This document shows positions 12,975-20,346 of a stretch of 41,164 nt of DNA, piece after piece. Under the pieces are notes generated by a model that saw nothing but the letters and a program-made list of their open reading frames with translations, had not been told where the DNA came from and made no database searches. The stretch is from positions 1 through 41,164 of IMG/VR virus record IMGVR_UViG_3300036830_000344; one strand, given 5' to 3'. The DNA comes from a virus. Every line of letters begins with the position of its first letter. Position 1 is the stretch's first letter. Made by a program: the position numbers and the translations under genes.

Positions 12975-14092
12975 GCTGGGACTACCTCCTCGTCGTTGCG
13001 GTTGCGCTTCGGCGGCCGCCTGTCAAACAGGGAGTCGACGAGCTCTTTGTCGTGGGGGTCATTGCAGATCTCGCGGAAGCGGCAGCCGTTGCAGTTCTGC
13101 GGCTTGACGTTCCGCACCGGGTAGGTCTGGCCGGAGTCGAGGGCGGCGACCTGGCGGCCGAGGGAGATCAGCTCCGTGCCGCTCTCCTCGATCTCGCGGG
13201 GCGACAAGAAGATGCGCTCGCGCTGGGACCAACGCCGGTCGGCGAGAGCGGCCGACATCTCCGGGTCGACCTTGACCCCATACTCGGCACAGGCGGCCTC
13301 GTAGAGCTCGGGGGTGGTGAGCTGGGCCTTGTCGGTCGACGGCGCTTTCCAGACCATCTTCTTCTCGCCGGTCGGTTCCTTCGTCTCCTTGTCGAGCACG
13401 TCGACCTCGACCTCGATCCCGACCCCTTTTTTGGAGTTGACGATCTTCGGCGGCTTCGGCTGGGCGTTGAGCCGCTCGTCGACGATGACCCCGGCGACGG
13501 GGCGGCCATGCTCCCGTTCCCAGGCCCAGGCGTAGTAGCGGATCTGCCGCCCGTTGGTAATCAGCTCGAGCGCGGAGAGGGTTTCGCGGAGCTTGAACTC
13601 GACAAGCCAGATCCGGCCCTCCTCGTCCTCGAGCACGCCATCGAAGAAGACCTGCAAGCGGTAGATGCTCGAGTCGCCTTTGCCCGACCGGCTCGGCAGC
13701 GGCACGAGGAGCTCCTGCTCGAGACCGGAGAGGCCGGTCAGCGGCACCGGCCGCGCCTCCTCTTCCTCGGCGTACTGCTCGAGCAGCGCCCGCAGCTTCG
13801 AGGCCATCGCCCGATGCACGTCGGCGTCGTAGAAGCCCTTGGCCTCGAGCTTCTTGGCTTCCTTGTCGAGCGTCGCGGTGAGGGCGACGATGCCGGCGTC
13901 GAGCTTGTCCTCTGTGGCCGCGTGGAAGGCGGCGACTCCGGCGCCCCACGCGCTGCCCTCCTGTAGCCGCTGCGGCACCGCCTTCGCCTTGAGGCAATCG
14001 CCGGCCAGGTAACCGCCGTAGTTGAAGTCCCACTGCGCCTGACAGGTGAGGAGGTTGCCGGACTCGGTGAAGCTGATCGCTCGAATGCTCAT
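12971..14092 (-). CDS. PD-(D/E)XK nuclease, Cas4/RecB-like, with Fe-S cysteines
   Basis: A 373-residue protein. The nuclease core shows D151 (FFDGVLED), E165 and K167 (WLVEFK), and a QxxxY motif (Q183, IRYY), the usual RecB-type site. One cysteine near the N-terminus (C17) and three near the C-terminus (C334, C337, C343 in CNGCRFREIC) fit a Cas4/AddB-like 4Fe-4S cluster. ATG at 14092 gives a clean start. It lies next to Sak4-like and SSB genes, so it probably resects phage DNA ends for annealing. A Cas4 role in CRISPR is not implied; no CRISPR array is present. Confidence 0.85.
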   Translation of the reverse strand: MSIRAISFTESGNLLTCQAQWDFNYGGYLAGDCLKAKAVPQRLQEGSAWGAGVAAFHAATEDKLDAGIVALTATLDKEAKKLEAKGFYDADVHRAMASKLRALLEQYAEEEEARPVPLTGLSGLEQELLVPLPSRSGKGDSSIYRLQVFFDGVLEDEEGRIWLVEFKLRETLSALELITNGRQIRYYAWAWEREHGRPVAGVIVDERLNAQPKPPKIVNSKKGVGIEVEVDVLDKETKEPTGEKKMVWKAPSTDKAQLTTPELYEAACAEYGVKVDPEMSAALADRRWSQRERIFLSPREIEESGTELISLGRQVAALDSGQTYPVRNVKPQNCNGCRFREICNDPHDKELVDSLFDRRPPKRNRNDEEVVPA

Positions 14093-14319
14093 CGCTGGGG
14101 GGCCTTTCGGTATCGGCGGGATTTGCACGTATCGAAGTGGTGGCGGTGGCGCGGCCGGGAGTAGTCGAGGGGGAGCCGAGCGGGACGAGCCGACAACACG
14201 TCGCTCTCGTGAAAGAGGACGTAGCTGCCCTCGTGATCGCCCAGAGCGTCGACGGGAATCGTGCGATCGCCGAAACGGGCGAACTTGATCGGGGCCTTGC
14301 AGTCGCGGCAATTCGGCAT
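14089..14319 (-). CDS. Small zinc-finger-like protein
   Basis: A 76-residue protein starting MPNCRDCKAPIKFARFGDRT. The CxxC pair at residues 4-7 and a later HHFDTC give four likely zinc ligands in a DnaK-suppressor-like spacing, with basic tail KSRRYRKAPQR. Linked by TGATG to the gene before and ATGA to the nuclease after. Possible nucleic-acid or partner binding in the replication block; unknown function. Confidence 0.7.
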   Translation of the reverse strand: MPNCRDCKAPIKFARFGDRTIPVDALGDHEGSYVLFHESDVLSARPARLPLDYSRPRHRHHFDTCKSRRYRKAPQR

Positions 14320-14567
14320 CAGAAAATGTCCTCGGGTCGCACTTCGGTCGGTCGGTCCTCTACCTTGTCCGGCCGGCCGGACGTAACCGCGTAGGGCGGA
14401 CCCGCGGACTTTGCGGCCTTCGCCTCCTCCTTCGACTTGCCGGCACCAGGGCAGCGCTTGCGCACCCCTGGTCGGCCCCAATCGTGGTCATACATCGTGC
14501 CGTCGTTCTTAACCCTCGGGTGGCCGAGGCAGAAGGGGCACTGCACCTTTGCGGCCGAGGGGTTCAC
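14319..14567 (-). CDS. Mini zinc domain protein with CPGAGK motif
   Basis: An 82-residue protein: CPFCLGHPRVKNDGT, then HDWGRPGVRKRCPGAGKSK. CxxC plus DHDW and CPG form a compact four-ligand metal site. The same arrangement (CxxC ... H ... CPGSGK) recurs in the 49-aa protein at 17959, so the two are likely paralogues. The 16-bp palindrome copy 2 lies within its C-terminal coding part. Function unknown. Confidence 0.7.
   Translation of the reverse strand: MNPSAAKVQCPFCLGHPRVKNDGTMYDHDWGRPGVRKRCPGAGKSKEEAKAAKSAGPPYAVTSGRPDKVEDRPTEVRPEDIF
14367..14382. repeat. 16-bp perfect palindrome, copy 2
   Basis: Exact match to 10192-10207. Here it lies inside the coding region of the mini zinc protein, where it encodes the segment around SGRPDK. 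Confidence 0.6.
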
Positions 14568-14980
14568 TCGGAATCGACCGCCGATCGCATCGCATCCTCG
14601 CCGAGCTGGTTGAGCAGCTTGCGGATGAAACGCACCTTGCCGGGCTTGTAGTGGCCGGCCGATTCAAGCTTCTCGAGTTCCTTGTCGATCGCGTAAAGCG
14701 GCGACATCACGACCCGCTCCTTTTTCTCTCGAGCGCGCCGGGTGATCTCTTCCTGGGCCTCCCTCGAGATCGCCTCGGGCTCGCCGGCCAGGGCCGAGCT
14801 CTGCGACGGCGTGTAGCCGCTCTCCTCGCCAGCCTCGGCGATCGCGGCCGGGTCGCCGACGTCGTACGGCACGCCTTCCTCGTCGAAGCTGCGACGGATC
14901 TCAGCGTAGTTGGTGCCGTGGGGACTGGCCCGCAAAAGCCGCGGCGGGTCATCCTCGATCTGCACTCGGCGTTTTGCCAT
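14564..14980 (-). CDS. Hypothetical protein in replication operon
   Basis: A 138-residue charged protein (MAKRRVQIEDDPPRLLRASP). Residues 55-135 are long charged helices (ISREAQEEITRRAREKKERV, IDKELEKLESAGHYKPGKVR). No catalytic motif. It overlaps the helicase stop (ATG at 14980) and the mini zinc gene (ATGA at 14567-14564), placing it directly after DnaB, so an accessory role in replication is plausible but unproven. Confidence 0.65.
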   Translation of the reverse strand: MAKRRVQIEDDPPRLLRASPHGTNYAEIRRSFDEEGVPYDVGDPAAIAEAGEESGYTPSQSSALAGEPEAISREAQEEITRRAREKKERVVMSPLYAIDKELEKLESAGHYKPGKVRFIRKLLNQLGEDAMRSAVDSE

Positions 14981-16347
14981 CAGCCGTCCTCCCTCTGTCG
15001 ATCGTGGCCCGGCGGCACGACGTCGCCGAGTGCGAGCTCCTCCTGTTCATGCACCGGCTCGGGCTCGAGCCAATAGAACTGAAGGGTGCGGCTGTTCTGG
15101 GCGACCGGGATCGACTTCTTGAAGCCGTTGCGGACCTTCCCGAAGTAGATCTTTCCGGTCGGCAAGACGTTCGCGTCCGCGTCCTGGTCGCGGTGCAAGA
15201 AGAGCACGGCGTTGGCCGCCTGGGCGAGGGTGCCGGAGCCCTTGAGATCGACGTTGAGCGGCTGTGGCAACACGCCCTTCGGATCTTTCACCCGCGACCG
15301 ATTCAGGTGCGCCACGAGGATCACGTGGCAGTTGGCGCGGGAGGCGATCTGCTTGAAGCGACGGGTGATCGCCGCGGCGGTCTCTGCCTTCTCGAAGCCG
15401 GGGATTTCCGTCACCGGGTCGACGGCGACGACGTCGTAGCCGCCGTAGATGATCCGCTCGCAGATCCGGTCAGCCGACCAGTCGTAGCACTCGAAGTAGT
15501 CGAAGGGAAGGCGGCCGTGCTCGTTGGCCGCCTTCAACAGGCGAGAGAGGTGTTTGGGCTCGAGCTGGTTGCGAAGGATGCGTTCGAGCGGCACCGCCGT
15601 CTGCGCCGTCAGCCACCTGGCGGCACGCTCCTCGCGGGCCATCTCCGTCGCGAAGATCGCGCATTTGAACCCCTGCGCGTCGAAGCCAGCGAGGGCCTGA
15701 TCGAGGGCAAAGCTCTTGCCCATGTTTTCCCACCCGGCGAAGACCGACATCTGCTTGCGCCGGTAGCCGCCCATCACACACTCGTTGAGCTCCGACCAGG
15801 GCAGCTCCATGACCTCGCCCTCGGTGTCGCGGTCGAAGGTGTCGAAGATCTCGTCAAGGATTTCCTGCCCCGAAGTCCGTTCGGCCTCGATCGTGAAGTC
15901 GGCCGTGGCGAGCTGGATGCCCTCGCGGATCAGGAGCGCCGACGTCTCCTCGTTGTGGCGATCGCGGACGCCCTCGAGAATCCGCTGCGCGCCCGCCAGC
16001 TTCGCCCGGTAGTTGGCCGCGGTGAGGACGACCTCGGCGTAATGCGGCGCGTTGCCGGCGGCCGGGACTTTCGCCGCCAACTCGGAGACGTAGTGCTTGA
16101 GATCCGGGAGCTCGTTGGCAACGAGGAGCTCGTCGACGGTGCCCGTCCGTTCGGCCACCTTCACGATCACATCGAAGATTTCGCCGTGCCGCTCGAGGTA
16201 GAAGTGCTTGGCGGTCAGGCCCGATTCAGCGCGCACCCTCTTGAGCGCGGAATTGGAGACCATCATCGCCCCGAGCACCGACTCCTCGGCCTCGATGTTC
16301 TGCGGCGGGGCGTCCGACGTCGCCGGCTCGAAGACAACGTGGCCCAC
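14980..16347 (-). CDS. dnaB: Replicative DNA helicase, DnaB family
   Basis: A 455-residue hexameric helicase that would unwind the phage fork. The N-terminal domain (QNIEAEESVLGAMMVSNSAL) is the typical DnaB-N opening. The RecA-like motor has a Walker A GWENMGKS at 205-212, a variant of GxxxxGKS, followed by ATEMAREE, YDVVAVDP as Walker B region and HVILVAHLNRSR. The C-terminal KIYFGKVRNG carries residues expected to sense nucleotide. Start overlaps the stop of the initiator-like gene. Length is normal for DnaB. Confidence 0.9.
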   Translation of the reverse strand: MGHVVFEPATSDAPPQNIEAEESVLGAMMVSNSALKRVRAESGLTAKHFYLERHGEIFDVIVKVAERTGTVDELLVANELPDLKHYVSELAAKVPAAGNAPHYAEVVLTAANYRAKLAGAQRILEGVRDRHNEETSALLIREGIQLATADFTIEAERTSGQEILDEIFDTFDRDTEGEVMELPWSELNECVMGGYRRKQMSVFAGWENMGKSFALDQALAGFDAQGFKCAIFATEMAREERAARWLTAQTAVPLERILRNQLEPKHLSRLLKAANEHGRLPFDYFECYDWSADRICERIIYGGYDVVAVDPVTEIPGFEKAETAAAITRRFKQIASRANCHVILVAHLNRSRVKDPKGVLPQPLNVDLKGSGTLAQAANAVLFLHRDQDADANVLPTGKIYFGKVRNGFKKSIPVAQNSRTLQFYWLEPEPVHEQEELALGDVVPPGHDRQREDG

Positions 16348-17147
16348 TAGTCGCTCTCCTGCTCGGCCTTGATCCGCTCGGCCTCGGCGTTGACGTCGAA
16401 GACGACCTCTTTGCCGGCGTCAAACTCATCGGCGCGATCGAGCCACCATTCGACCCTCGAGCGCGTGGTCTCGTTGCGGCCGCGGCGCGCTTTGATGATC
16501 TGGGCCAGGGCGTTGTATTTGCCGCCCTGGCGATTTTTGTACTTGCCCCGCTTCATGTGGAAGTCGCTCCGGCCGCAGGCCTCGATCGCCCGGCTGAGCT
16601 CGGCGGCGTCGGCGACCTTCAGGGCCTCGCGGATCAGCTTGCGCGACTCCGGGTCAAGCACCTTGCCGCGCCCGCGGGGATTCATCACTACAACGAACGT
16701 TGCCCAGACGCTTTCTATTTCTTCGGTGGTCTTCGATTTGACTGAAGGGCTGGGGGTAGGGGGGGTAGTTGAGTCTTTTTCACCTGTGTCTTCTTCGTCG
16801 GCACTCCCTTGCCGGTCTGGACCGGCACTGTGGTGCCGGTCAGGATCGGCACCAAACAGGGTGTAGACGTTCGGCTTCTGCAATCCCTGCTGAGTGATTT
16901 CGAGCAAGCGGGCCTGCTCGAGCTCGGTCAGGTAGTTGCGTAGCTGCCGGTCTTTGACGCCGACGAGGTCTCCGAGCTTTTTCTGCCCGACCCAGCACTC
17001 GTCGCTCTGCCAGGCGAAGCTCGAGAGCATGGCGTAGGTGATGCGAGCGCCGGCCGAGAGGGAGGCGTCGCGAAGGATGGCGTTGGAGATCTTCGTCCAC
17101 CCGCCCTGCTCGACGGGGTCCGCGAATCGGACGGCCTTCTCGGTCAC
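16347..17147 (-). CDS. Winged-helix replication initiator/helicase-loader-like protein
   Basis: A 266-residue protein starting MTEKAVRFADPVEQGGWTKI at GTG 17147, with GAGGAG upstream. Residues 30-90 hold a winged helix (ITYAMLSSFAWQSDECWVGQ, LGDLVGVKDRQLRNYLTELE, QARLLEITQQGL), as in phage replication proteins that bind the origin. A Ser/Thr/Pro linker (110-140) leads to a helical C-terminal half. Its place just before dnaB matches the O-protein/DnaD-type role of loading the helicase. First gene of the replication operon. No origin iterons were confirmed. Confidence 0.8.
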   Translation of the reverse strand: MTEKAVRFADPVEQGGWTKISNAILRDASLSAGARITYAMLSSFAWQSDECWVGQKKLGDLVGVKDRQLRNYLTELEQARLLEITQQGLQKPNVYTLFGADPDRHHSAGPDRQGSADEEDTGEKDSTTPPTPSPSVKSKTTEEIESVWATFVVVMNPRGRGKVLDPESRKLIREALKVADAAELSRAIEACGRSDFHMKRGKYKNRQGGKYNALAQIIKARRGRNETTRSRVEWWLDRADEFDAGKEVVFDVNAEAERIKAEQESD

Positions 17148-17213
17148 CGATCTCCTCGCACTCTGTGACCCTGAATCACGGCCGGGAAGCTAAGGGCGGT
17201 CGCGGACGGAACG

Positions 17214-17242
17214 AAAAAGGGGCCGCCCCGAAGAGCGGCCCC
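17214..17242 (-). terminator. Strong intrinsic terminator (minus strand)
   Basis: Perfect 8-bp stem GGGGCCGC (17219-17226) / GCGGCCCC (17235-17242) with an 8-nt loop. On the minus strand it is followed by five T residues (17218-17214). It ends the integrase operon and separates it from the replication operon. Confidence 0.9.
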
Positions 17243-17277
17243 TTGTGGTGCGGGGAGTGAGTGACTGCGGCCTGAGC

Positions 17278-17469
17278 CTACGTCGGCGGCGCCGGCGGCG
17301 TCAAGCCGTGATCCCGCATTTTGCGGCGAGCGGCCAGAACGGCGTCAGCGTTGAGCTCCTCCCCGCGCCCCTTGCCGACGATGGGCGCGAAGACCCGGGC
17401 GACGTCGTCGGGGCAGACCCTCTTCCAATCGAAGAGCTCGGTCGGGGGCCGAGCCGGCGGCACGCTCAC
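17278..17469 (-). CDS. Small hypothetical protein, last gene of integrase operon
   Basis: A 63-residue protein (MSVPPARPPTELFDWKRVCP). Pro-rich N-terminus, then a short helix region (DDVARVFAPIVGKGRGEELN, ADAVLAARRKMRDHGL). It overlaps the upstream gene by 4 nt (GTGA) and is followed within 40 bp by the strong terminator. Unknown function. Confidence 0.7.
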   Translation of the reverse strand: MSVPPARPPTELFDWKRVCPDDVARVFAPIVGKGRGEELNADAVLAARRKMRDHGLTPPAPPT

Positions 17470-17843
17470 CGCCCCTCCAAACGGTCGAAGGTCGGCCCAG
17501 TAGAGAGGCTCGGGTCATTGTGCATCACAGCGAAGGTGTCGCTGATCTTCGCTGCCTCCGTTTCGAGCTCGAGGGAGTCGGGTCGACGGGGAACTTCCCG
17601 CCTGGCCCTCTTGCCGGCTCGACGGCCGCAGACCTCGAGCGCCCGCATCGCCGTAGCGCCCGCGAGGATCAAACCGTGGACGAGCCGCAGCATCGCCAGG
17701 TGTTCGTTGTGTTCCCGCTCGAGAAGGCCGATCCGCTCAGCCGCGGTCCAATGCAGCCGATCCTCGCGACCCTTGCACCCTTCGTTCCACCGATTGCGAG
17801 CGACGCCGCAGTAGAAGCAATCCTCGACGTTGTCAGTCCCCAT
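17466..17843 (-). CDS. Hypothetical protein with N-terminal cysteine motif
   Basis: A 125-residue protein when started at ATG 17843-17841 (MGTDNVEDCFYCGVARNRWN), which makes a TGATG overlap with the upstream gene; a GTG at 17852 is an alternative. The CFYCG ... CKG motif in the first 30 residues could bind zinc. A helical middle (RIGLLEREHNEHLAMLRLVH) is followed by a basic stretch (RRAGKRARREVPRRP). Function unknown. Confidence 0.65.
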   Translation of the reverse strand: MGTDNVEDCFYCGVARNRWNEGCKGREDRLHWTAAERIGLLEREHNEHLAMLRLVHGLILAGATAMRALEVCGRRAGKRARREVPRRPDSLELETEAAKISDTFAVMHNDPSLSTGPTFDRLEGR

Positions 17844-17962
17844 CACAACCACCCGCCGATCACTTCGACGAGCCAGGACACTCCGAGCACCACGGCGGGG
17901 ATCACGAGCAGCGGCCAGAGCGGCCGCGACGGGTCGAGAACGAGGCGATCGCGGGGGTTCAC
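17843..17962 (-). CDS. Tiny single-span membrane protein (39 aa)
   Basis: A 39-residue gene: MNPRDRLVLDPSRPLWPLLV then IPAVVLGVSWLVEVIGGWL. Basic/acidic N-terminus, then one hydrophobic span at residues 16-38, so probably an inner-membrane peptide with N-in orientation. GTG at 17962 overlaps the upstream stop (GTGA), and its stop overlaps the next start (TGATG). Coupled between two cysteine-motif genes. Being in the integrase operon, it might be expressed in lysogeny, for example in superinfection exclusion; inference. Confidence 0.6.
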   Translation of the reverse strand: MNPRDRLVLDPSRPLWPLLVIPAVVLGVSWLVEVIGGWL

Positions 17963-18108
17963 GACTTCGCCTGTTTGCCGGAGCCAGGGCACTTGACCGG
18001 GGCCATGCCGGCGCCGCCCCAACTCGAATGCTCGCGGGTCTGACCGCCGACTCGTAGGGCGACGACCTTGCCGCAGTCGGGGCAGCGGCCCCTCGGTAGC
18101 GGAGGCAT
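17959..18108 (-). CDS. Mini zinc domain protein with CPGSGK motif (49 aa)
   Basis: Begins MPPLPRGRCPDCGKVVALRV and ends KCPGSGKQAKS, with HSSWGG between. CxxC, His and CPG form the same four-ligand plan as the protein at 14319. ATG at 18108 overlaps the previous stop (TGATG) and its TGA overlaps the next GTG. Likely a tiny zinc-ribbon; function unknown. Confidence 0.65.
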   Translation of the reverse strand: MPPLPRGRCPDCGKVVALRVGGQTREHSSWGGAGMAPVKCPGSGKQAKS

Positions 18109-18287
18109 CAGCTCTTCTCCTCGGGCGGCAGCCATCCGAGCTCGCGAGCGACGTCCTCGAAATCGGCGGTCGCCTTGTACTTACGGGTCGCCTCGAGCAC
18201 ACCGCCTCTTTCGTGGCCGTGGGTGACGACGTAGACGTCGCGGCTCAGGCCGCCAACCCGGATGCGTGGTGGGTTTAGCTGAGCCAT
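18108..18287 (-). CDS. Small hypothetical protein (59 aa)
   Basis: Starts MAQLNPPRIRVGGLSRDVYV and continues VTHGHERGGVLEATRKYKAT to an acidic end. One beta-rich N-terminal part and a C-terminal helix (FEDVARELGWLPPEE). TGATG overlaps at both ends. Not recognised. Confidence 0.6.
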   Translation of the reverse strand: MAQLNPPRIRVGGLSRDVYVVTHGHERGGVLEATRKYKATADFEDVARELGWLPPEEKS

Positions 18288-18487
18288 CAGGAGAGCTCCC
18301 CGAGGTAGTTGAAATCGCAATCCCCGGTGTCGATGATGTCGAGTTCGATCGCCCGCGCGATGTCGTCGACGTTCCAGTCGTTGAGGTCCGCGCTGTAGGG
18401 CGGCCGCTCCCCGTTCGCCGCGGCAAGGTGCTCGGCAAGAGCGTCGTCGTCGATCTCGAGCGTGACGGTGACGTTGTGCCGCGACAT
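18287..18487 (-). CDS. Small acidic hypothetical protein (66 aa)
   Basis: MSRHNVTVTLEIDDDALAEH, then ADLNDWNVDDIARAIELDII. A strand followed by acidic helices. Its ATG overlaps the integrase stop by one base (TGATG), so it is co-translated with integrase. A recombination directionality factor is sometimes found in this position, but those are usually basic winged helices, so this acidic protein does not fit well. Unknown. Confidence 0.6.
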   Translation of the reverse strand: MSRHNVTVTLEIDDDALAEHLAAANGERPPYSADLNDWNVDDIARAIELDIIDTGDCDFNYLGELS

Positions 18488-19383
18488 CAGCGCGCCACCC
18501 CCTCGAGCAAAGTCTCACCCAGACTGAGGCTCGGGTTCGAGTTGAGGCTTAGACCCCCGCGCTGGTAGCGCATCGTCGTCGCCGGATCTGAGTGGCCGAC
18601 GGCGAGCTGCACCACGTGGAGCTCGGCGCCGGCCTCGAGCGCGTTGGTGACGAAGCTGTGCCGCAGGCCGTGCGGGGAGAGCTCCGGGTTGACCCCTGCG
18701 TAGTCGGCCAGGTGGCGGACCCGGTCGAAGGCGGTCTGCCTCGAGATCCCCGCGATCGGAGTTGCCGGCTCGCGGTTGCGATCGAGCCTGACGATCAGCG
18801 GCCCCGCGGTGCGGCCGTCGAGGTAGGGGTCGAGCACGTCGACGAACACGGGCGCGAGAGGCGTCAGGCCCGGCTTGCTGCCCTTGCGCATGATCGCAAG
18901 GGTCCGATGGCCGTCGACGACGCCGAGATCCGGCACAGAGGCCCTGAGCGCCTCGGAGACGCGCAGACCGTTGATCCCGAGTAGGGCGAGCAGGATGAAG
19001 TCCCGCACGCTCTCCTCGAGCGCCACAGAGAGCAGCTTGGAGAGGTCGTCGGCGCCGAGCCAAGGCGTCGAGCTCTCCCCCGGCAGCGCCAGCCGGCCGA
19101 CGTGGGCGAAGGGCTGCTCGCCGCGGCGCATCCCCCGGTCCTCGAGGTAGGCGAAGAAGCTGCGGCAGGCCGACATCGAGCGGTCGACGCTGACCGGCGC
19201 CAACCCCCTCGCGAGCAGCGCATCGCGATAGCCGTTGACGTCGGTGCGCCCCGGCTCGAGCGGGTCGACGTCGTGCTCCCGGCACCACGCGAAGTAGTTG
19301 GTCAGGTCACGTTGATAGGCGGCGCGGGTGTTGGCGACCGGGTACTCGGTCCCCCATTCCGCGAGCAGCGCGGTCGGGCTCAT
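18487..19383 (-). CDS. int: Tyrosine recombinase / integrase
   Basis: A 298-residue site-specific recombinase that would integrate the phage into the host chromosome. The N-terminal SAM-like core-binding domain (AAYQRDLTNYFAWCREHDVD) precedes the catalytic domain with R141 (GLRVSEAL), K167 (RKGSK), H238-x-x-R241 (SPHGLRHSF), GH at 263-264 and nucleophile Y273 (MRYQR). All key residues are present. ATG at 19383 with AAGGAG upstream. It leads a leftward operon divergent from the repressor candidate. attP is not obvious next to the gene. Confidence 0.92.
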   Translation of the reverse strand: MSPTALLAEWGTEYPVANTRAAYQRDLTNYFAWCREHDVDPLEPGRTDVNGYRDALLARGLAPVSVDRSMSACRSFFAYLEDRGMRRGEQPFAHVGRLALPGESSTPWLGADDLSKLLSVALEESVRDFILLALLGINGLRVSEALRASVPDLGVVDGHRTLAIMRKGSKPGLTPLAPVFVDVLDPYLDGRTAGPLIVRLDRNREPATPIAGISRQTAFDRVRHLADYAGVNPELSPHGLRHSFVTNALEAGAELHVVQLAVGHSDPATTMRYQRGGLSLNSNPSLSLGETLLEGVAR

Positions 19384-19435
19384 ACTGGATCTCCTTCGGT
19401 CAGGCCCCGGCCCCTGTGACCGGGATCTCGACGGC

Positions 19436-19470
19436 AGGGTATCGCATGTGTACACACGTTGGGGTAAGGT
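19436..19470. promoter_or_regulatory. Divergent int/repressor promoters with central operator
   Basis: Rightward -10 TAAGGT (19465-19470) for the winged-helix gene and leftward -10 TACCCT (19441-19436) for integrase flank the perfect palindrome TGTGTACACA (19447-19456). The rightward spacing (8 nt from operator to -10) is identical to that of the promoter at 21841. A single bound regulator could control both directions, as in a lysogeny switch. Confidence 0.55.
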
Positions 19471-19502
19471 TCTCGATTCCAGCAAACCGAAGGGAGTCAA
19501 CG

Positions 19503-19844
19503 ATGCCAGCAACTATCGAGAAGGTCCGCGAGCTTTTGGGCACGCGGCTAGGAGAGCTCGACGAGGAGAAGGGCCGCGTCGAAAGGGCGAGGGAGGCCCT
19601 CGACCTGAGCAACGGCACGGCGCCAGCACCCGCCGGCCGGCCACCGAAGAAACGCCGCAAACGCCGCGGCGGCACCCGCGCCGATCAGGCCGTCGAGCTG
19701 ATCGTGAAGACGCCGGGGATCTCCGCGTCCGACATCGCCAAAGCGATGAAGATCAAACCGAACTACCTCTACCGCCTGCTCGGGGATCTCGAGACGGAGG
19801 GCAAGGTCAAAAAGGACGGTCGCCGCTACTACCCCGGCGGCTGA
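19503..19844 (+). CDS. Winged-helix DNA-binding protein, repressor candidate
   Basis: A 113-residue protein starting MPATIEKVRELLGTRLGELD at ATG 19503 after GAAGGGAG. Residues 1-40 form a coiled coil, 41-58 a Pro/Lys/Arg linker (GRPPKKRRKRRGGTR), and 60-113 a winged helix (QAVELIVKTPGISASDIAKA, YLYRLLGDLETEGKVKKDGR, ending RRYYPGG). Dimerising coil plus wHTH and its divergent position next to integrase make it the best candidate for the lysogeny regulator acting at the TGTGTnCAC sites. Sequence only suggests this; a host-like nucleoid-binding role is an alternative. Confidence 0.7.
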   Translation: MPATIEKVRELLGTRLGELDEEKGRVERAREALDLSNGTAPAPAGRPPKKRRKRRGGTRADQAVELIVKTPGISASDIAKAMKIKPNYLYRLLGDLETEGKVKKDGRRYYPGG

Positions 19845-19846
19845 TC

Positions 19847-20125
19847 GTGGAGGACTTCCGCCCCCACCCCGCGCAGCGCAAGTTGCTCGAGGGTGGGGGC
19901 CGGCGTCTGCGGCCGGTCCTCGCGGGTATGCGCCAGGGCCGCAGGCACGCGACCGAAGTAATCATCCTCGCCACCGCCGCGACCGCGGAAGACGCTCGCC
20001 TCCTGCTCGAGGATCTCAATCGCGACGGGATCGCCTTGCAGACGAGCGATGGCCGGCGGGTCAAGCCGCCCCACCGCAACGGCTCCCGCTTCACCTACAT
20101 GCGCTTCGACGAGGAGGAGAAATGA
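19847..20125 (+). CDS. Hypothetical protein in repressor operon (92 aa)
   Basis: GTG start at 19847, 2 nt after the preceding stop. Contains basic N-terminal half (HPAQRKLLEGGGRRLRPVLA), then ATEVIILATAATAEDARLLL, an alpha/beta pattern, and an acidic end. Coupled to the next gene by ATGA. Not recognised. Confidence 0.6.
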   Translation: MEDFRPHPAQRKLLEGGGRRLRPVLAGMRQGRRHATEVIILATAATAEDARLLLEDLNRDGIALQTSDGRRVKPPHRNGSRFTYMRFDEEEK

Positions 20126-20346
20126 GCTGCGGCAAAAACGGCTTCTTTGCCCGCCACTGGTTCACCGTCAACTCGAGGATCGGCGGCGGTGACCCTACCC
20201 CCGTCTGCGTCCGGTGCGGCGCCCCTCGAGCGCGGCCGCTGACCGATGCCGAGTGGAAAGAGCTCCGGGCGCAGTACCACTTCGGCGAACTCACCAACTC
20301 CCACGTCACCGCGGCGTTGTCGCGGTACTTCGGCGCCGACCTGTGA
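20122..20346 (+). CDS. Small CxxC protein (74 aa)
   Basis: MSCGKNGFFARHWFTVNSRI, then PVCVRCGAPRARPLTDAEWK. A CVRCG pair that with C3 and H12 may bind zinc. The CVRCG motif is repeated in the next gene. Both overlaps are 4 nt (ATGA and GTGA). Function unknown. Confidence 0.65.
   Translation: MSCGKNGFFARHWFTVNSRIGGGDPTPVCVRCGAPRARPLTDAEWKELRAQYHFGELTNSHVTAALSRYFGADL

Noticed and set aside
12971-14092. Cas4 of a CRISPR system
   Set aside because: No other cas genes or repeat arrays are present; neighbours are recombination genes, so a phage RecB/Cas4-like nuclease is the better reading.
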